A stretch of 64,000 nt of DNA from assembly GCA_051955535.1 (NCBI GenBank), contig JBQCGP010000087.1:47014-111013 (forward strand). The letters run 5' to 3'. Origin of the DNA: 13-2-20CM-68-14 sp051955535. GTDB taxonomy: Bacteria; Actinomycetota; Thermoleophilia; Gaiellales; Gaiellaceae. The translations under genes were made by a program, and so were the position numbers. The notes beneath the pieces were generated by a model. It did no database searches. It was not told the origin of the DNA and was given only the letters and a program-made list of their open reading frames with translations. Of the stretch, positions 15,174 to 23,480 are shown in pieces; position 1 is the first letter of the stretch, and the number at the start of each line of letters is the position of its first letter.

Positions 15174-15776
15174 TTATTCGAGGGCGAGCCTGCGCGCGTC
15201 GAAACGCGCGGAATGGAGCTCCGCCGCGAACTCTTCGACGGCTCGAGCGGCGTCCGCCTCGAAGACGTGCTCGACGACTCCGATCTCGGCGTCGTTGTGG
15301 AACGGGAGGTCGACATGAGGCTCGGAGACGAGGTTGATCGACGTCCGGTCGCATGCAGGACAGCGAACCGCGAGGCCGACGGCGCCGTGTGCGGCCGCCA
15401 GCAGCGCAAACGAGGACGGGAAGACCGGCCGTGCCTGACCCTCGGGGTAGCAGAAGAAGCTCCAGGGCCACTCCCCCGCGCCGATGCGCGCCGCGGCCAG
15501 CTCCGCGAGCTCGACCTCGATCGCCTCGAGCCGGTCGGTCATCAGGTTCAGGAAGGAGACATCGGCCCCCAGGCCGAGCGGCGCCAGGTCGAGCTCCTCG
15601 TGGGTGACAACACCTGGGTGCTCGGCCCCGCAGCGGCACTCGAAATCGACCCGGTACAGCGCCGGATGCGCCGTGCCCGGGAGCCGTTCGAGGCGCCGGA
15701 AGCTCGACAGCGCCACGCGCGTGTCGCCGTGCTCGGGACACGCGAAGGTGTAACGGGTCGTCAAACCGTCGTACAT
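15174..15776 (-). CDS. Hypothetical protein with paired Cys motifs
   Basis: 200 residues from the ATG at 15776, chosen because AAGGAAAG precedes it; the frame is open 12 codons further. It has Cys pairs typical of structural zinc sites (a CRCG motif near residue 47, CPAC around 140) and a CPEHGDTRV segment near the start. The middle contains WPWSFFCYPEG. The function is unknown; it could be a nucleic-acid-associated or regulatory protein, but nothing shows which. Confidence 0.65.
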   Translation of the reverse strand: MYDGLTTRYTFACPEHGDTRVALSSFRRLERLPGTAHPALYRVDFECRCGAEHPGVVTHEELDLAPLGLGADVSFLNLMTDRLEAIEVELAELAAARIGAGEWPWSFFCYPEGQARPVFPSSFALLAAAHGAVGLAVRCPACDRTSINLVSEPHVDLPFHNDAEIGVVEHVFEADAARAVEEFAAELHSARFDARRLALE

Positions 15777-15832
15777 GGTCTTTCCTTGTAATCGGCGGGC
15801 CGGACGGGCCAATTAGGCCGTACCCCGATGCG

Positions 15833-16351
15833 TCAGTACGGAATCAGCGCTTGGAACGGGTACTTCGCAAGCCGTTCGCGCCCGCCCAGGAAGGTCAGCT
15901 CGATGATGAACGCCACGCCGACCACCTCGGCGCCGAGTCCTTCGACGAGGCCTGCGATCGCCTCGACGGTGCCGCCGGTCGCCAGGACGTCGTCATGGAT
16001 CAGCACCCGGTCACCCGGGCTGATCGTCTCCGGGTGAAGCTCCAGCGTGTTCTGTCCGTACTCGAGGGCGTACGTGGCCCCTACCGTTTCCGGCGGAAGC
16101 TTGCCCGGCCGGCGCGCGGGCACGAACCCACAGCCGATCTCCCGGGCGATTGCGGCGCCGAGGATGAAGCCTCGTGCCTCGGCGCCGAGCACGACATCGG
16201 GTTGGACCCCCTTCCCCCACTCCGCGAGCTTCTGCACGGTCTGGTCGAGGGCGACCGGATCCCGCAGAAGCGGCGTGATGTCGCGAAAGACGACACCCGG
16301 CTCCGGCCAGTCCGGGACGTCGCGGACGCGGTCCCTGAGGTCGATCGACAT
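15833..16351 (-). CDS. apt: Adenine phosphoribosyltransferase
   Basis: 172 residues, normal Apt length. The signature PRPP loop VLIHDDVLATGGT is present, preceded by the adenine-site region (DWPEPGVVFRDITPLL) and VLGAEARGFILG. It converts adenine and PRPP to AMP in purine salvage. Its start overlaps the stop of the upstream MerR gene by one base, so it is in the FHA-MerR-apt transcription unit. Confidence 0.95.
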   Translation of the reverse strand: MSIDLRDRVRDVPDWPEPGVVFRDITPLLRDPVALDQTVQKLAEWGKGVQPDVVLGAEARGFILGAAIAREIGCGFVPARRPGKLPPETVGATYALEYGQNTLELHPETISPGDRVLIHDDVLATGGTVEAIAGLVEGLGAEVVGVAFIIELTFLGGRERLAKYPFQALIPY

Positions 16352-17037
16352 CAGCGGTCGGCGAGCTCCTTGAGGTCCCGCCAGAACAGGAGCTGCGAGA
16401 GCTCCTGGGCGAGCTCGGCGAGGTTCTGGAGCTCGTCCAGCGCCGCCTGTCGACGCTCCGGGTTCCGCGAGCGCAGGGACGGCGCGACAATCTGCTCCAG
16501 CAGGCCCGCCTCTCGGTCGGCCCCGGTCCGGAACGTGCGCAGGTGCCGCGCCGAGATCCCGTAGCGGGAGAGCTTCGCGCAGGTCACCGCGACCTCGACG
16601 TCGCGCTCGCCGTAGAGCTTCGTGCCGTTGTCGGTGCGCGGCGCGAGGAGGCCGAACTCCTCGAGCTCACGCGCAAGCGAGGGCGCGACGCCGGCGCGCT
16701 CGCAGAGCTCCCCCATGTCGAGATCCTCCTCGGCGGCTGAGAGCCCGCGGCGTTTCTTCGGCTTCGGCGCGCCCGACGACGAAAGCTCTTCACGGATCAC
16801 GCGCAGGGGGAGGAACTCGTCACGCTGCAGCCGCAGGATCGTCTCCAGCCGCTCGACGTCCTCCTCGCTGAAGAGCCGGTAGCCGCCCTGCGTCCGCCGC
16901 GGCGCGAGCAGCCCCTGGTCCTCGAGGTAACGGATCTTCGAGATCGAGATGTCCGGGAACTCGTCCTTGAGTCGCCGCGTGACCGCGCCGATCGTCAACA
17001 GCCGTTGCGAGGACGAAGTCTTGGCGGTGGCGCTCAT
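16351..17037 (-). CDS. ftsR: MerR-family regulator, FtsR-like
   Basis: 228 residues. The N-terminal winged helix reads LLTIGAVTRRL then ISKIRYLEDQGLLAPRRTQGGYRLFSEEDV; the C-terminal half is helical with a second MerR-like segment (GVAPSLARELEEFGLL). This length and the position next to an FHA protein match Rv1828 of Mycobacterium and FtsR of Corynebacterium, an activator of ftsZ. Target genes here are unknown. It overlaps the FHA gene by 4 bp (17034-17037), showing translational coupling. Confidence 0.85.
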   Translation of the reverse strand: MSATAKTSSSQRLLTIGAVTRRLKDEFPDISISKIRYLEDQGLLAPRRTQGGYRLFSEEDVERLETILRLQRDEFLPLRVIREELSSSGAPKPKKRRGLSAAEEDLDMGELCERAGVAPSLARELEEFGLLAPRTDNGTKLYGERDVEVAVTCAKLSRYGISARHLRTFRTGADREAGLLEQIVAPSLRSRNPERRQAALDELQNLAELAQELSQLLFWRDLKELADR

Positions 17038-17501
17038 TTGCTGATGAAGCTGAGCCGGTATTTGCCGATCTGCACCTCGTCGCCGCTCTCCAGCCGCGTC
17101 GGCGACTCGATTCGCCGACGGTTCACGAAGGTGCCGTTGAGGCTTCCCAGGTCCTCGATCAAGAACTCGTTGCCGTTTTGCGAGAGGACGGCGTGCTTGC
17201 GTGAGACGGTCACGTCGTCGAGGAAGATGTCGTTGTCGGGCGAGCGGCCGACCGTCGTCCGCTCTGCCTGGGGAATGAAATGCTCGCCGGCCCGGCCGCC
17301 GCCCGAGCGCACGACGAGAGCCGGTCCCTCGGCCGCAATCTCCTCGAGCAGGCCGTTCTCGTCGTCAATCTCCTCGGGCGTATACGACTGCGTCGTCTCC
17401 GTGCCCGCCTCGTCGACAACGAGGAGTGCGCCGCACTTCGAGCAGTAGTTCGCCGCCTCCGGGTTCTGGAAGCCGCACTCGGGGCAGTAGACGAAGCTCA
17501 A
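17034..17501 (-). CDS. Zinc-ribbon FHA-domain protein, GarA-like
   Basis: 155 residues: a four-Cys zinc ribbon at the N-terminus (CPECGFQN and CSKCGALL), a TETTQSYTPEE segment that resembles the GarA phospho-switch site (ETTS), and a C-terminal FHA domain with GRSPDNDIFLDDVTVSRKHA and GSLNGTFVN. GarA-type proteins are phosphorylated by Ser/Thr kinases and control the TCA cycle/glutamate node. The zinc ribbon is an addition compared with mycobacterial GarA. The adjacent ftsR-like gene repeats the mycobacterial Rv1827-Rv1828 order. Confidence 0.85.
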   Translation of the reverse strand: MSFVYCPECGFQNPEAANYCSKCGALLVVDEAGTETTQSYTPEEIDDENGLLEEIAAEGPALVVRSGGGRAGEHFIPQAERTTVGRSPDNDIFLDDVTVSRKHAVLSQNGNEFLIEDLGSLNGTFVNRRRIESPTRLESGDEVQIGKYRLSFISK

Positions 17502-17504
17502 GTC

Positions 17505-17762
17505 CTACGCTTCCTCGCCGGGGACGTTCGGGGTCGCCTTGCCGGAGAGGATCGCGGTCAGCGACTCGACGTCGACGCTCTCGAGCACGCCTTTCCCGCC
17601 GGTCTTCTGGAGCCGGGCCACCAGCTCCGCGCGCAGGATGTCGATCTTGCCGTGCAGGATCCGACGCTGGTAGGAGATCTCCCGCTCCTGTTCCTTGAGC
17701 TGGTCGATCTCCTTCTTGAGATCGTCGTCGGACAGCGATCCAAGATCAGGTAGAGGTTCCAA
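17505..17762 (-). CDS. RsiG-like small anti-sigma / c-di-GMP-binding helical protein
   Basis: 85 residues from a TTG start, almost all helical. Residues about 26-41 read E(x3)S(x2)R(x3)H(x3)D, which is the c-di-GMP-binding signature of RsiG (E(x3)S(x2)R(x3)Q(x3)D) with Gln replaced by His. Streptomyces RsiG has two such motifs and binds the sigma factor WhiG when loaded with c-di-GMP; the single-motif Rubrobacter form acts as a homodimer, and this protein has one motif. No WhiG-type sigma gene is in the window. Stop to FHA start is 3 bp, so it is first in the FHA-ftsR-apt unit. Confidence 0.65.
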   Translation of the reverse strand: MEPLPDLGSLSDDDLKKEIDQLKEQEREISYQRRILHGKIDILRAELVARLQKTGGKGVLESVDVESLTAILSGKATPNVPGEEA

Positions 17763-17824
17763 AAGGACGCCCTTTCAGTCGGAGGGTGACGGAGAACGAA
17801 GTAAAGCAGCGGGTCGACTAAGGG

Positions 17825-20344
17825 TCAACCTGTACTTGAGGCTTCCGCTTCCTCCGTCTGCAGAATTTCCTCGACCAGTGCGTGCAACTCGGCCTCGAGC
17901 GCCTGCGAGTCCTCTTTGGTCTTCCCCTCCGCGTAGATGTGGACGACAGGCTCGTCCGGGTCCGGGAGGACCTGGGCCCAGCCGCGCTTCTCGAAGACCT
18001 TGATCCCGTCGGTCAGGTCGAGCTCGCGGTCGCGAAGGCGCTCGCTGAGGACGCGCATGACGAGACCTTTCATCGCCCACGGGCACGGGATCTGTCGGTG
18101 CACGAGCGTCGATAGCGGCAGGTCGCCCACGAGCTCGGAGATCGGCTGGTTCGTCGGCGCGAGCAGCTCGAGCAGGTTGCAGAGGCTGGCGACGGCGTCG
18201 TAGGCCGGCAGGAACTCCGGGAAGACGTAGCCGCCGCCGAGTGCCCCGGCGAACACAACGCCGTCCTCGGCTGCACGCTGTGTCAGGTCGGCCAGGTTCG
18301 CAGGCGTCCTGACCACCTCCAGCCCGGCGGCCTTGGCCAGCCGGTCGACCTCGCTCGTGACCGTGACCGGGAAAGCCAGCTTGCCGCGGCGCCCGTTCGA
18401 GCCGATCAGGCGCAAGAACAGGAGCAGCGTCTGCTCCACCGGGACCTCGCGACCCTGCTCGTCGACGAGGAAGAGCCGTTCGGCCGAACGGTCGAAGACG
18501 GCCCCGAGGTCCGCCGCCACCGCCGGCACGAGGCGCTTCGCCTGCCCGATCGACTCGGCCAGCGTCGACGATCCAGCCTCGGCCGTGTCTGCGACGAAGG
18601 CGTGCGCGCTGATCGCCTCGACGCCGAGCGGCCCGAGCACGAGCGGCAGCACGTACGACGCCGCCGAGTAGCCGTAGTCGACGACGATTCGGAAGCGGCG
18701 CTGGCGGATCGCGTCGGCGTCGAGCGTCCCGAGCAGGTCCTCTGCGTATGTCTCGCGCACGCGCGCCGGGTAGCTGACGTCGCCGATCGCGTTGTGCGCT
18801 GCCCGACGGAGCTCGAGGCGCGTGAAGTGCTTCTCGATCTCCTTCTGCATCGACGACGTCAGCTGGATCCCCGGCTGCTCGAAAAAGCGGATCTCGACGA
18901 CCTCGGGATCCCTGTAGCTGACGCCGACGTGGAAGCCCGCGTCGAAGCTCTCCGTCTTCAGCAGGTGCCGGTTGACGGCAGCTGGCAGCACCCGCAGGTC
19001 GGCAACGCCGACGCCGGTCGAGTTCAGGCCGGCGATCATCGCCCGTTTGATCATCCGGCAGCCGGGAGGAGCCTCGCGGCTGCAGACGACGCGGTCGCCG
19101 CGCTCGAGCGCGGTGCCGAGCGCCGCCGCGAGCCGCACCGCCACTTCGGGCGTGATGTCGACGTTGATCAGGCCGGAGGCCCCGGCGCGGCCCCAGAGCC
19201 GCGAGGTCGCCCGAGACTCCGAAATGACGCTCTCCGTCACCTGTGCGCCGGTTTCGACTTCCTTGTTCGGATAGATGCGGACGCCCGGATGGACGACGCT
19301 CTGCGCGCCGAGGGCGACCTCGTCGCCGATCGCGGCGCCCTCCTGGACAAGCACGTGCGAGCCGACGTCGCAGCCGCGCCCCAGGATCGCGCCTTCGATC
19401 ACCGCGCTGCGGCCGATGTAGGTCGACGAGTCGACGATGCTGCGGCTCGTGCGGGCCTGCTCGCGGACGGTGGCACCGGCTCCGAGCACCGAGTACGGCG
19501 CGACCGTCGCACCGGCCGCGATCCGGGTGTAGTTGCCGACGAACGCGGGCCCCTCGATCTGCTCGAGATCGTCGAGCTCGACCCCTACGCCCAGCCAGAC
19601 GTTCCCGCGCAGGCGGATCCCCGGGACGTCCAGCGTGACCGCCTCGTCGAGCGCGTCGAAGTTCGCCTGCCTGAACTGGTCGAGGTTGCCGATGTCCTGC
19701 CAGTACTCGTCGAACACGTAGCCGTAGAGCGACCGCCCCATCTCCAGCAGGAGCGGGAAGAGCTCCTTCGAGAAGTCGTACGGCCGGTCGGTCGGGACGT
19801 GGCGGAGCACTTCGGGCTCGAGGACGTAGATGCCTGTGTTGATCGTGTCCGAGAAGACCTGGCCCCAGGAGGGCTTCTCGAGGAAACGCTCGATCCGGCC
19901 CTCGTCGTCGGTGACGACGATCCCGAACTCGAGCGGGTTCTCGACCGATTTCAGCCCGATCGTCACCGCCGCCTGCTTTTCGCGATGGAACGCGACGATC
20001 TTTTCGAGGTTTACGTCAGTCAGCGCATCGCCGGAGATGACGACGAACGTGTCGTCGAGCCGCCCGCTCGCCAGGCGGACCGACCCGGCCGTACCGAGCG
20101 GCGACTCCTCGACCGAGTATTCGATGTTGACGCCCAGCGACTCGCCGTCGCCGAAGTAGCTGCGGATCGCCTGCGGCAGGAACGCGACGGTGACGATCAC
20201 GTCCTCCATGCCGTGGCGGCGGAGGAGCTCGACGATGTGCTCCATGCACGGTTTGCCGACGATGGGCACCATCGGCTTCGGCTGGTTCGAGGTCAGCGGG
20301 CGCAGTCGCGTGCCCTCGCCACCTGCCATCACGACCGCCTTCAC
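17825..20344 (-). CDS. Mannose-1-phosphate guanylyltransferase fused to a phosphomannomutase-like domain
   Basis: 839 residues from the GTG at 20344, which overlaps the pgsA stop (GTGA); the longer frame upstream lies inside pgsA. Domain 1 (1-235) is a nucleotidyltransferase starting VKAVVMAGGEGTRLRPLT; domain 2 (about 250-390) is a left-handed beta-helix of hexapeptide repeats; domain 3 (about 390-839) is a phosphohexomutase fold. In domain 3 the SHNP phosphoserine loop reads SYRDP and the DGDGDR metal loop reads DRSAER, so only the Ser and the first Asp remain. The mutase half is therefore probably weak, altered or regulatory. Likely makes GDP-mannose or a related NDP-sugar. Confidence 0.8.
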   Translation of the reverse strand: MKAVVMAGGEGTRLRPLTSNQPKPMVPIVGKPCMEHIVELLRRHGMEDVIVTVAFLPQAIRSYFGDGESLGVNIEYSVEESPLGTAGSVRLASGRLDDTFVVISGDALTDVNLEKIVAFHREKQAAVTIGLKSVENPLEFGIVVTDDEGRIERFLEKPSWGQVFSDTINTGIYVLEPEVLRHVPTDRPYDFSKELFPLLLEMGRSLYGYVFDEYWQDIGNLDQFRQANFDALDEAVTLDVPGIRLRGNVWLGVGVELDDLEQIEGPAFVGNYTRIAAGATVAPYSVLGAGATVREQARTSRSIVDSSTYIGRSAVIEGAILGRGCDVGSHVLVQEGAAIGDEVALGAQSVVHPGVRIYPNKEVETGAQVTESVISESRATSRLWGRAGASGLINVDITPEVAVRLAAALGTALERGDRVVCSREAPPGCRMIKRAMIAGLNSTGVGVADLRVLPAAVNRHLLKTESFDAGFHVGVSYRDPEVVEIRFFEQPGIQLTSSMQKEIEKHFTRLELRRAAHNAIGDVSYPARVRETYAEDLLGTLDADAIRQRRFRIVVDYGYSAASYVLPLVLGPLGVEAISAHAFVADTAEAGSSTLAESIGQAKRLVPAVAADLGAVFDRSAERLFLVDEQGREVPVEQTLLLFLRLIGSNGRRGKLAFPVTVTSEVDRLAKAAGLEVVRTPANLADLTQRAAEDGVVFAGALGGGYVFPEFLPAYDAVASLCNLLELLAPTNQPISELVGDLPLSTLVHRQIPCPWAMKGLVMRVLSERLRDRELDLTDGIKVFEKRGWAQVLPDPDEPVVHIYAEGKTKEDSQALEAELHALVEEILQTEEAEASSTG

Positions 20345-20892
20345 GCTTCCGCCACCTCCCGCCTTGCCTTCGCGAGGTAGCCGAGCAGGGAGATCCCGGC
20401 GAGGATGAACCCGGCCCAGAAGAGCCAGCGCGGCCATGCGGTTCCCTGGGGCGTGACCATGATGAACGCGAGCGACGCGTAGAGCAGCCAGGTTGCAGCC
20501 TTTCCTGCCAGATTGACCGCGAGCTCGTACCCTCGTCCCACCACGAGCTTGTACCCGGCGATCAGCACAACGTCACGCGCGGGGATCGCCAGCGCGACCC
20601 AGGGCAGCCGGCCGGCGTGCCAGAGCAGGATCACCGCTGCGTCGATCATCAGGCGGTCGGCCAGGGGATCTGCGACCTTGCCGAACTCCGACTCGACGTG
20701 CCAGCGCCGCGCCAGCCAGCCGTCGATCTGGTCCGTGACGGCGGCGACGCCGAAGACGATCGCGGCGGGCCAGCTGTGGCCGCCGTTGCTCGAGAGGATC
20801 AGCACGACATAGACCGGGATCAGGATCAACCGCGCGATCGTGAGGGCGTTCGGAATCGCTGCGAGCGGGGCCGGAACGGCGCGGGCGGCCAT
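20341..20892 (-). CDS. pgsA: CDP-alcohol phosphatidyltransferase (PgsA-type)
   Basis: 183 residues with several membrane helices and the complete catalytic signature D(x2)DG(x2)AR(x8)G(x3)D(x3)D, seen as DQIDGWLARR followed by FGKVADPLADR. Enzymes of this size usually join CDP-diacylglycerol to glycerol-3-phosphate in phosphatidylglycerol synthesis; a cardiolipin or inositol-type product cannot be excluded. Its stop overlaps the sugar nucleotide gene. The start codon is only 17 bp from the divergent amidohydrolase, and TATCCT sits 6 nt before the ATG, suggesting a leaderless transcript. Confidence 0.85.
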   Translation of the reverse strand: MAARAVPAPLAAIPNALTIARLILIPVYVVLILSSNGGHSWPAAIVFGVAAVTDQIDGWLARRWHVESEFGKVADPLADRLMIDAAVILLWHAGRLPWVALAIPARDVVLIAGYKLVVGRGYELAVNLAGKAATWLLYASLAFIMVTPQGTAWPRWLFWAGFILAGISLLGYLAKARREVAEA

Positions 20893-20898
20893 GGTGGA

Positions 20899-20904
20899 AG
20901 GATA
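20899..20904 (-). promoter_or_regulatory. Candidate -10 of pgsA in a 17-bp divergent gap
   Basis: TATCCT on the minus strand, 6 nt before the pgsA ATG. The same bases plus one (AAGGAT, 20898-20903) would be a weaker -10 for the plus-strand gene, 6 nt before its GTG at 20910. Confidence 0.4.
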
Positions 20905-20909
20905 CGGCG

Positions 20910-21920
20910 GTGGCCGAGCGGCTCACGCTTCCCGGGTTCGTGAACGCCCACTCCCACGCGTTCCAGCGGGCCTTGCGTGGCCGCACCGAAGGCGGCGACT
21001 TCTGGGCCTGGCGGGAATCGATGCTGGACGTGGCTCGGAATTTATCCCCCGAGCAGATCCGGAGGGACTACGTCGACGTCTATCGCGAGCTCCTCGGCGC
21101 GGGCTACACCGCGGTTGGCGAATTCCACTACCTGGGCTCCGAGGAGGCGGTAGCGGCCGCCGAGGCGGCCGAGGAGGCCGGAATCTCGTTCGTCTCGCTC
21201 TATGCGGCGTACGCGCGCGGGGGTCTCGAGCGTTTTCGGCAAGAGAGCGTGGCCGAGTACCTGCGACAGCTCGAGACGCTGCGCGAGCGAGGCATCCGTG
21301 TCGGTGTCGCCCCCCACTCCGTCCGTGCGTGCCCGCCCTCGTGGCTCGAAGAGCTCGGCAACTACGCAGTCCGCGAGTCCCTCCCGCTCCACGTCCACGC
21401 CGACGAGCAGCCCCGGGAGGTCGAGGAGTGCTTGGCCGAGGAGGGCGTGCGCCCGATCGAGCTGCTCGCACAGTGCGGCTGCCTCGGCCCGCACACGACC
21501 GTCGTCCACGCCACCCAGGCCGAGGGTCCCGAGCTCGACCTCATCGCCGAAGCAGGGGCCCGCGTCTGCCTCTGCCCCACCACCGAGGCGAACCTCGGCG
21601 ACGGCTTCGCCCCTGTGGAGCGGCTCTCCGAACGCGGGATCGGCATCTGCATCGGCTCCGACTCGAACGTCCGGATCGATCCGCTCGAGGAGCTGCGCGA
21701 GCTCGAGGGCATCGCGCGGCGCCGCACCGGCCGCCGCAACATCGTCTCGCCGGACGCGCTGCTCAGCTTCGGCGCCGACGAGGGCGCGGCCTCGCTCGGA
21801 CTCGACGAGTGGGCCGAGATCGAGATCGACCTCGGCCACCCGTCACTGCGAGCCGTCGACGAGGCCGACCTCCTGCCGGCCCTGGTGTTCGGCTGTTCTG
21901 CCGACGTAGTCGTCAGCTAG
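20910..21920 (+). CDS. HutF-like amidohydrolase (formimidoylglutamate deiminase family)
   Basis: 336 residues. The N-terminus GFVNAHSHAFQRALRGRT with the following DFWAWR is characteristic of HutF, and later metal and catalytic sites are present (LPLHVHADEQPREVEEC, VVHATQ, GSDSNVRIDPLEELR). HutF converts N-formimidoyl-L-glutamate to N-formyl-glutamate in histidine degradation. This protein lacks the N-terminal beta-sandwich strands and part of the C-terminus of standard HutF (about 450 residues), and no other hut gene is nearby, so a different deiminase substrate is possible. Confidence 0.75.
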   Translation: MAERLTLPGFVNAHSHAFQRALRGRTEGGDFWAWRESMLDVARNLSPEQIRRDYVDVYRELLGAGYTAVGEFHYLGSEEAVAAAEAAEEAGISFVSLYAAYARGGLERFRQESVAEYLRQLETLRERGIRVGVAPHSVRACPPSWLEELGNYAVRESLPLHVHADEQPREVEECLAEEGVRPIELLAQCGCLGPHTTVVHATQAEGPELDLIAEAGARVCLCPTTEANLGDGFAPVERLSERGIGICIGSDSNVRIDPLEELRELEGIARRRTGRRNIVSPDALLSFGADEGAASLGLDEWAEIEIDLGHPSLRAVDEADLLPALVFGCSADVVVS

Positions 21921-22082
21921 GAGGGTTGGCGGAATGGCGCTCGTCGCGGGCGTGCGCTGGTCGGTCCCTGGGGAGGACGCAGGGAGCCCTATCCGTAGAT
22001 ATGGGCGCGACTGAGGACGCGGCCAGGGGCGAGCAGCGCGCGGCGGCGGCACAGACGCTATTTCGCCAAACCCTCCTAGAGC
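21921..22082. other. Convergent gap holding structured repeat copy 1
   Basis: 162 bp between the HutF-like gene and a convergent DUF4234 gene. The core structured repeat is at 21975-22020; the rest shows no coding sign. Confidence 0.5.
21975..22020. repeat. Structured repeat, copy 1 (GGACGCAGGGAGC ... GACTGAGGACGC)
   Basis: GGACGCAGGGAGC (21975-21987), a variable stem (CCCTATC 21987-21993, loop CGTA, GATATGGG 21998-22005), then GCGCGACTGAGGACGC (22005-22020). Copy 2 at 37529-37577 has identical flanks and a different but paired stem. Confidence 0.75.
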
Positions 22083-22976
22083 TCAAGCGGATCCGAGCAC
22101 CGGTGGAGCGGGTGCCGGGTTGACGAATGAATCGTGGGCCGGCGCCGCGTAGCGCACTTGCCGCCACAGCCTGTTCAGATGCTGCTGGGCGTAGACGAGC
22201 TCGAACGGCACCAGGAAGAACGCGATCACGTAAAGCACGATCCCCGTTGCGTGGTCGACCCGCTCGGTGCAAGCTGCACGAGCCTGCGCCTCGCGGAGGC
22301 GTCCGAAGAAGCGCCACCAGGAGACGAACGGCGGGACGATGAGAAGAGCACCCGGAAACTGGGCCAGCAACGAGAGGACAGGTTTGGTGCCGAAGCCGTA
22401 GTCCTTCAGCTCGCGATTGGCCTGGTAGTACCAGTAGAGGTGGTACGCGCCGAGCGTGACGATCGACAGGCCGAAGACTCCCCACGGCCGGCGGAGCCTT
22501 GCCTTGGAGGTCGAGCCTGGGATCGTGATCGTCTCGCCCCGTCGCTCGGTCTGCGCCCCGAGAGCAAGAGAGGCGAGCAGAAGGCTGATCGACCCCGCGA
22601 GCGCAACGTAGATCCCCCACCCGGTGCTCATCAGGTCGACGCCTCCGAGCGAGGTGTTGAACGAGGAGATGTCGTGGATGTTGTACGCAGCCGTCGCCGC
22701 CCCGGCCGCCGCAGCGAGGAACGGGACGACACAGAGCCAGCGCCTCCTCCACCGAACGAGGAGCCCCACGGCAATCGCTCCGATAGCGGCCGCGACGATG
22801 ACCGTCCAGCCTGCGTTCGCATCGGTGCCGCTGTACGTGACGACGCCGAGCACTGTTGCCCATGGCCCGAAGGCGCCGACCGCCATGAGCACGATGCTCG
22901 CGGCTGCCCACCAGAACGTCTTCGGAAGCGCGGGGCGGCGAGCCGGGGGTGTGTGAATGAGCTCGTAGGTGTCCAT
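22083..22976 (-). CDS. Membrane protein with C-terminal DUF4234 domain
   Basis: 297 residues from the ATG at 22976, which has an excellent ribosome site (AGGAGGAGG). Four membrane helices fill the first 170 residues, followed by a DUF4234-type region (WGVFGLSIVTLGAYHLYWYY) with two further hydrophobic segments. DUF4234 proteins are of unknown function; a second one is at 26057-26434. The frame is open 49 codons further but without protein-like composition. Confidence 0.75.
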   Translation of the reverse strand: MDTYELIHTPPARRPALPKTFWWAAASIVLMAVGAFGPWATVLGVVTYSGTDANAGWTVIVAAAIGAIAVGLLVRWRRRWLCVVPFLAAAAGAATAAYNIHDISSFNTSLGGVDLMSTGWGIYVALAGSISLLLASLALGAQTERRGETITIPGSTSKARLRRPWGVFGLSIVTLGAYHLYWYYQANRELKDYGFGTKPVLSLLAQFPGALLIVPPFVSWWRFFGRLREAQARAACTERVDHATGIVLYVIAFFLVPFELVYAQQHLNRLWRQVRYAAPAHDSFVNPAPAPPVLGSA

Positions 22977-23117
22977 CGATCCTCCTCCTGCCGACGTGAC
23001 CCCGTGCCGACGATTCTCGGCCCGAGACGTAAGAGCGATTCGATGGCGCGCGAAAGCTTCTGTTAAGACAGCACGCTCTCTCCACGTTTTGCCTTCGGAT
23101 CGTCCGGGGACGTGGCG

Positions 23118-23321
23118 ATGCACATGCCGCTCTTGCTCGTTGACGATCGCGATGGACGGATAGTCGCGGAGGTCCAGAGCGAGGATCAGGCTCTCCGCAT
23201 CCTGGAAGCGATGTCAGGCGGGGAGGTGCCTGAGTACCTCTGTCTGGTGGACTTCCAGTCCAACCACGGCTCGGTCCTTGGGGCGGATACAACCGTCAAG
23301 ATCCGGACTCTGCTGAGTTAG
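23118..23321 (+). CDS. Small conserved-looking hypothetical protein
   Basis: 67 residues, starting MHMPLLLVDDRDGRIVAEV and continuing with ALRILEAM, EYLCLVDFQ and SVLGADTTVKIR, a compact alpha-beta pattern. No function is known. The ATG at 23118 is preferred because GGGGA lies 7 nt upstream; a GTG at 23112 is too close to it. Divergent from the DUF4234 gene with a 141-bp promoter gap. Confidence 0.6.
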   Translation: MHMPLLLVDDRDGRIVAEVQSEDQALRILEAMSGGEVPEYLCLVDFQSNHGSVLGADTTVKIRTLLS

Positions 23322-23480
23322 CCGGGGCGCAGGGGAGCGAAAGCCCGGCGCGTACCGAGTCGAGGACGCACCGGACTCTCGCGTGGGTCGGAAGGCTCAG
23401 AACCGACCCGGCTCGATCGTGCCCGCATCGGCATTCGAGCCGCGTGACGCACAAAGGTCATTTCGTAGCTGAGGCTCGCG

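Noticed and set aside
18602..20380. Long plus-strand open frame (592 codons) opposite the ManC fusion
   Set aside because: Its protein is a low-complexity Arg/Asp/Val mix with no motif; the minus strand holds a clear enzyme. High GC keeps the antisense frame open.
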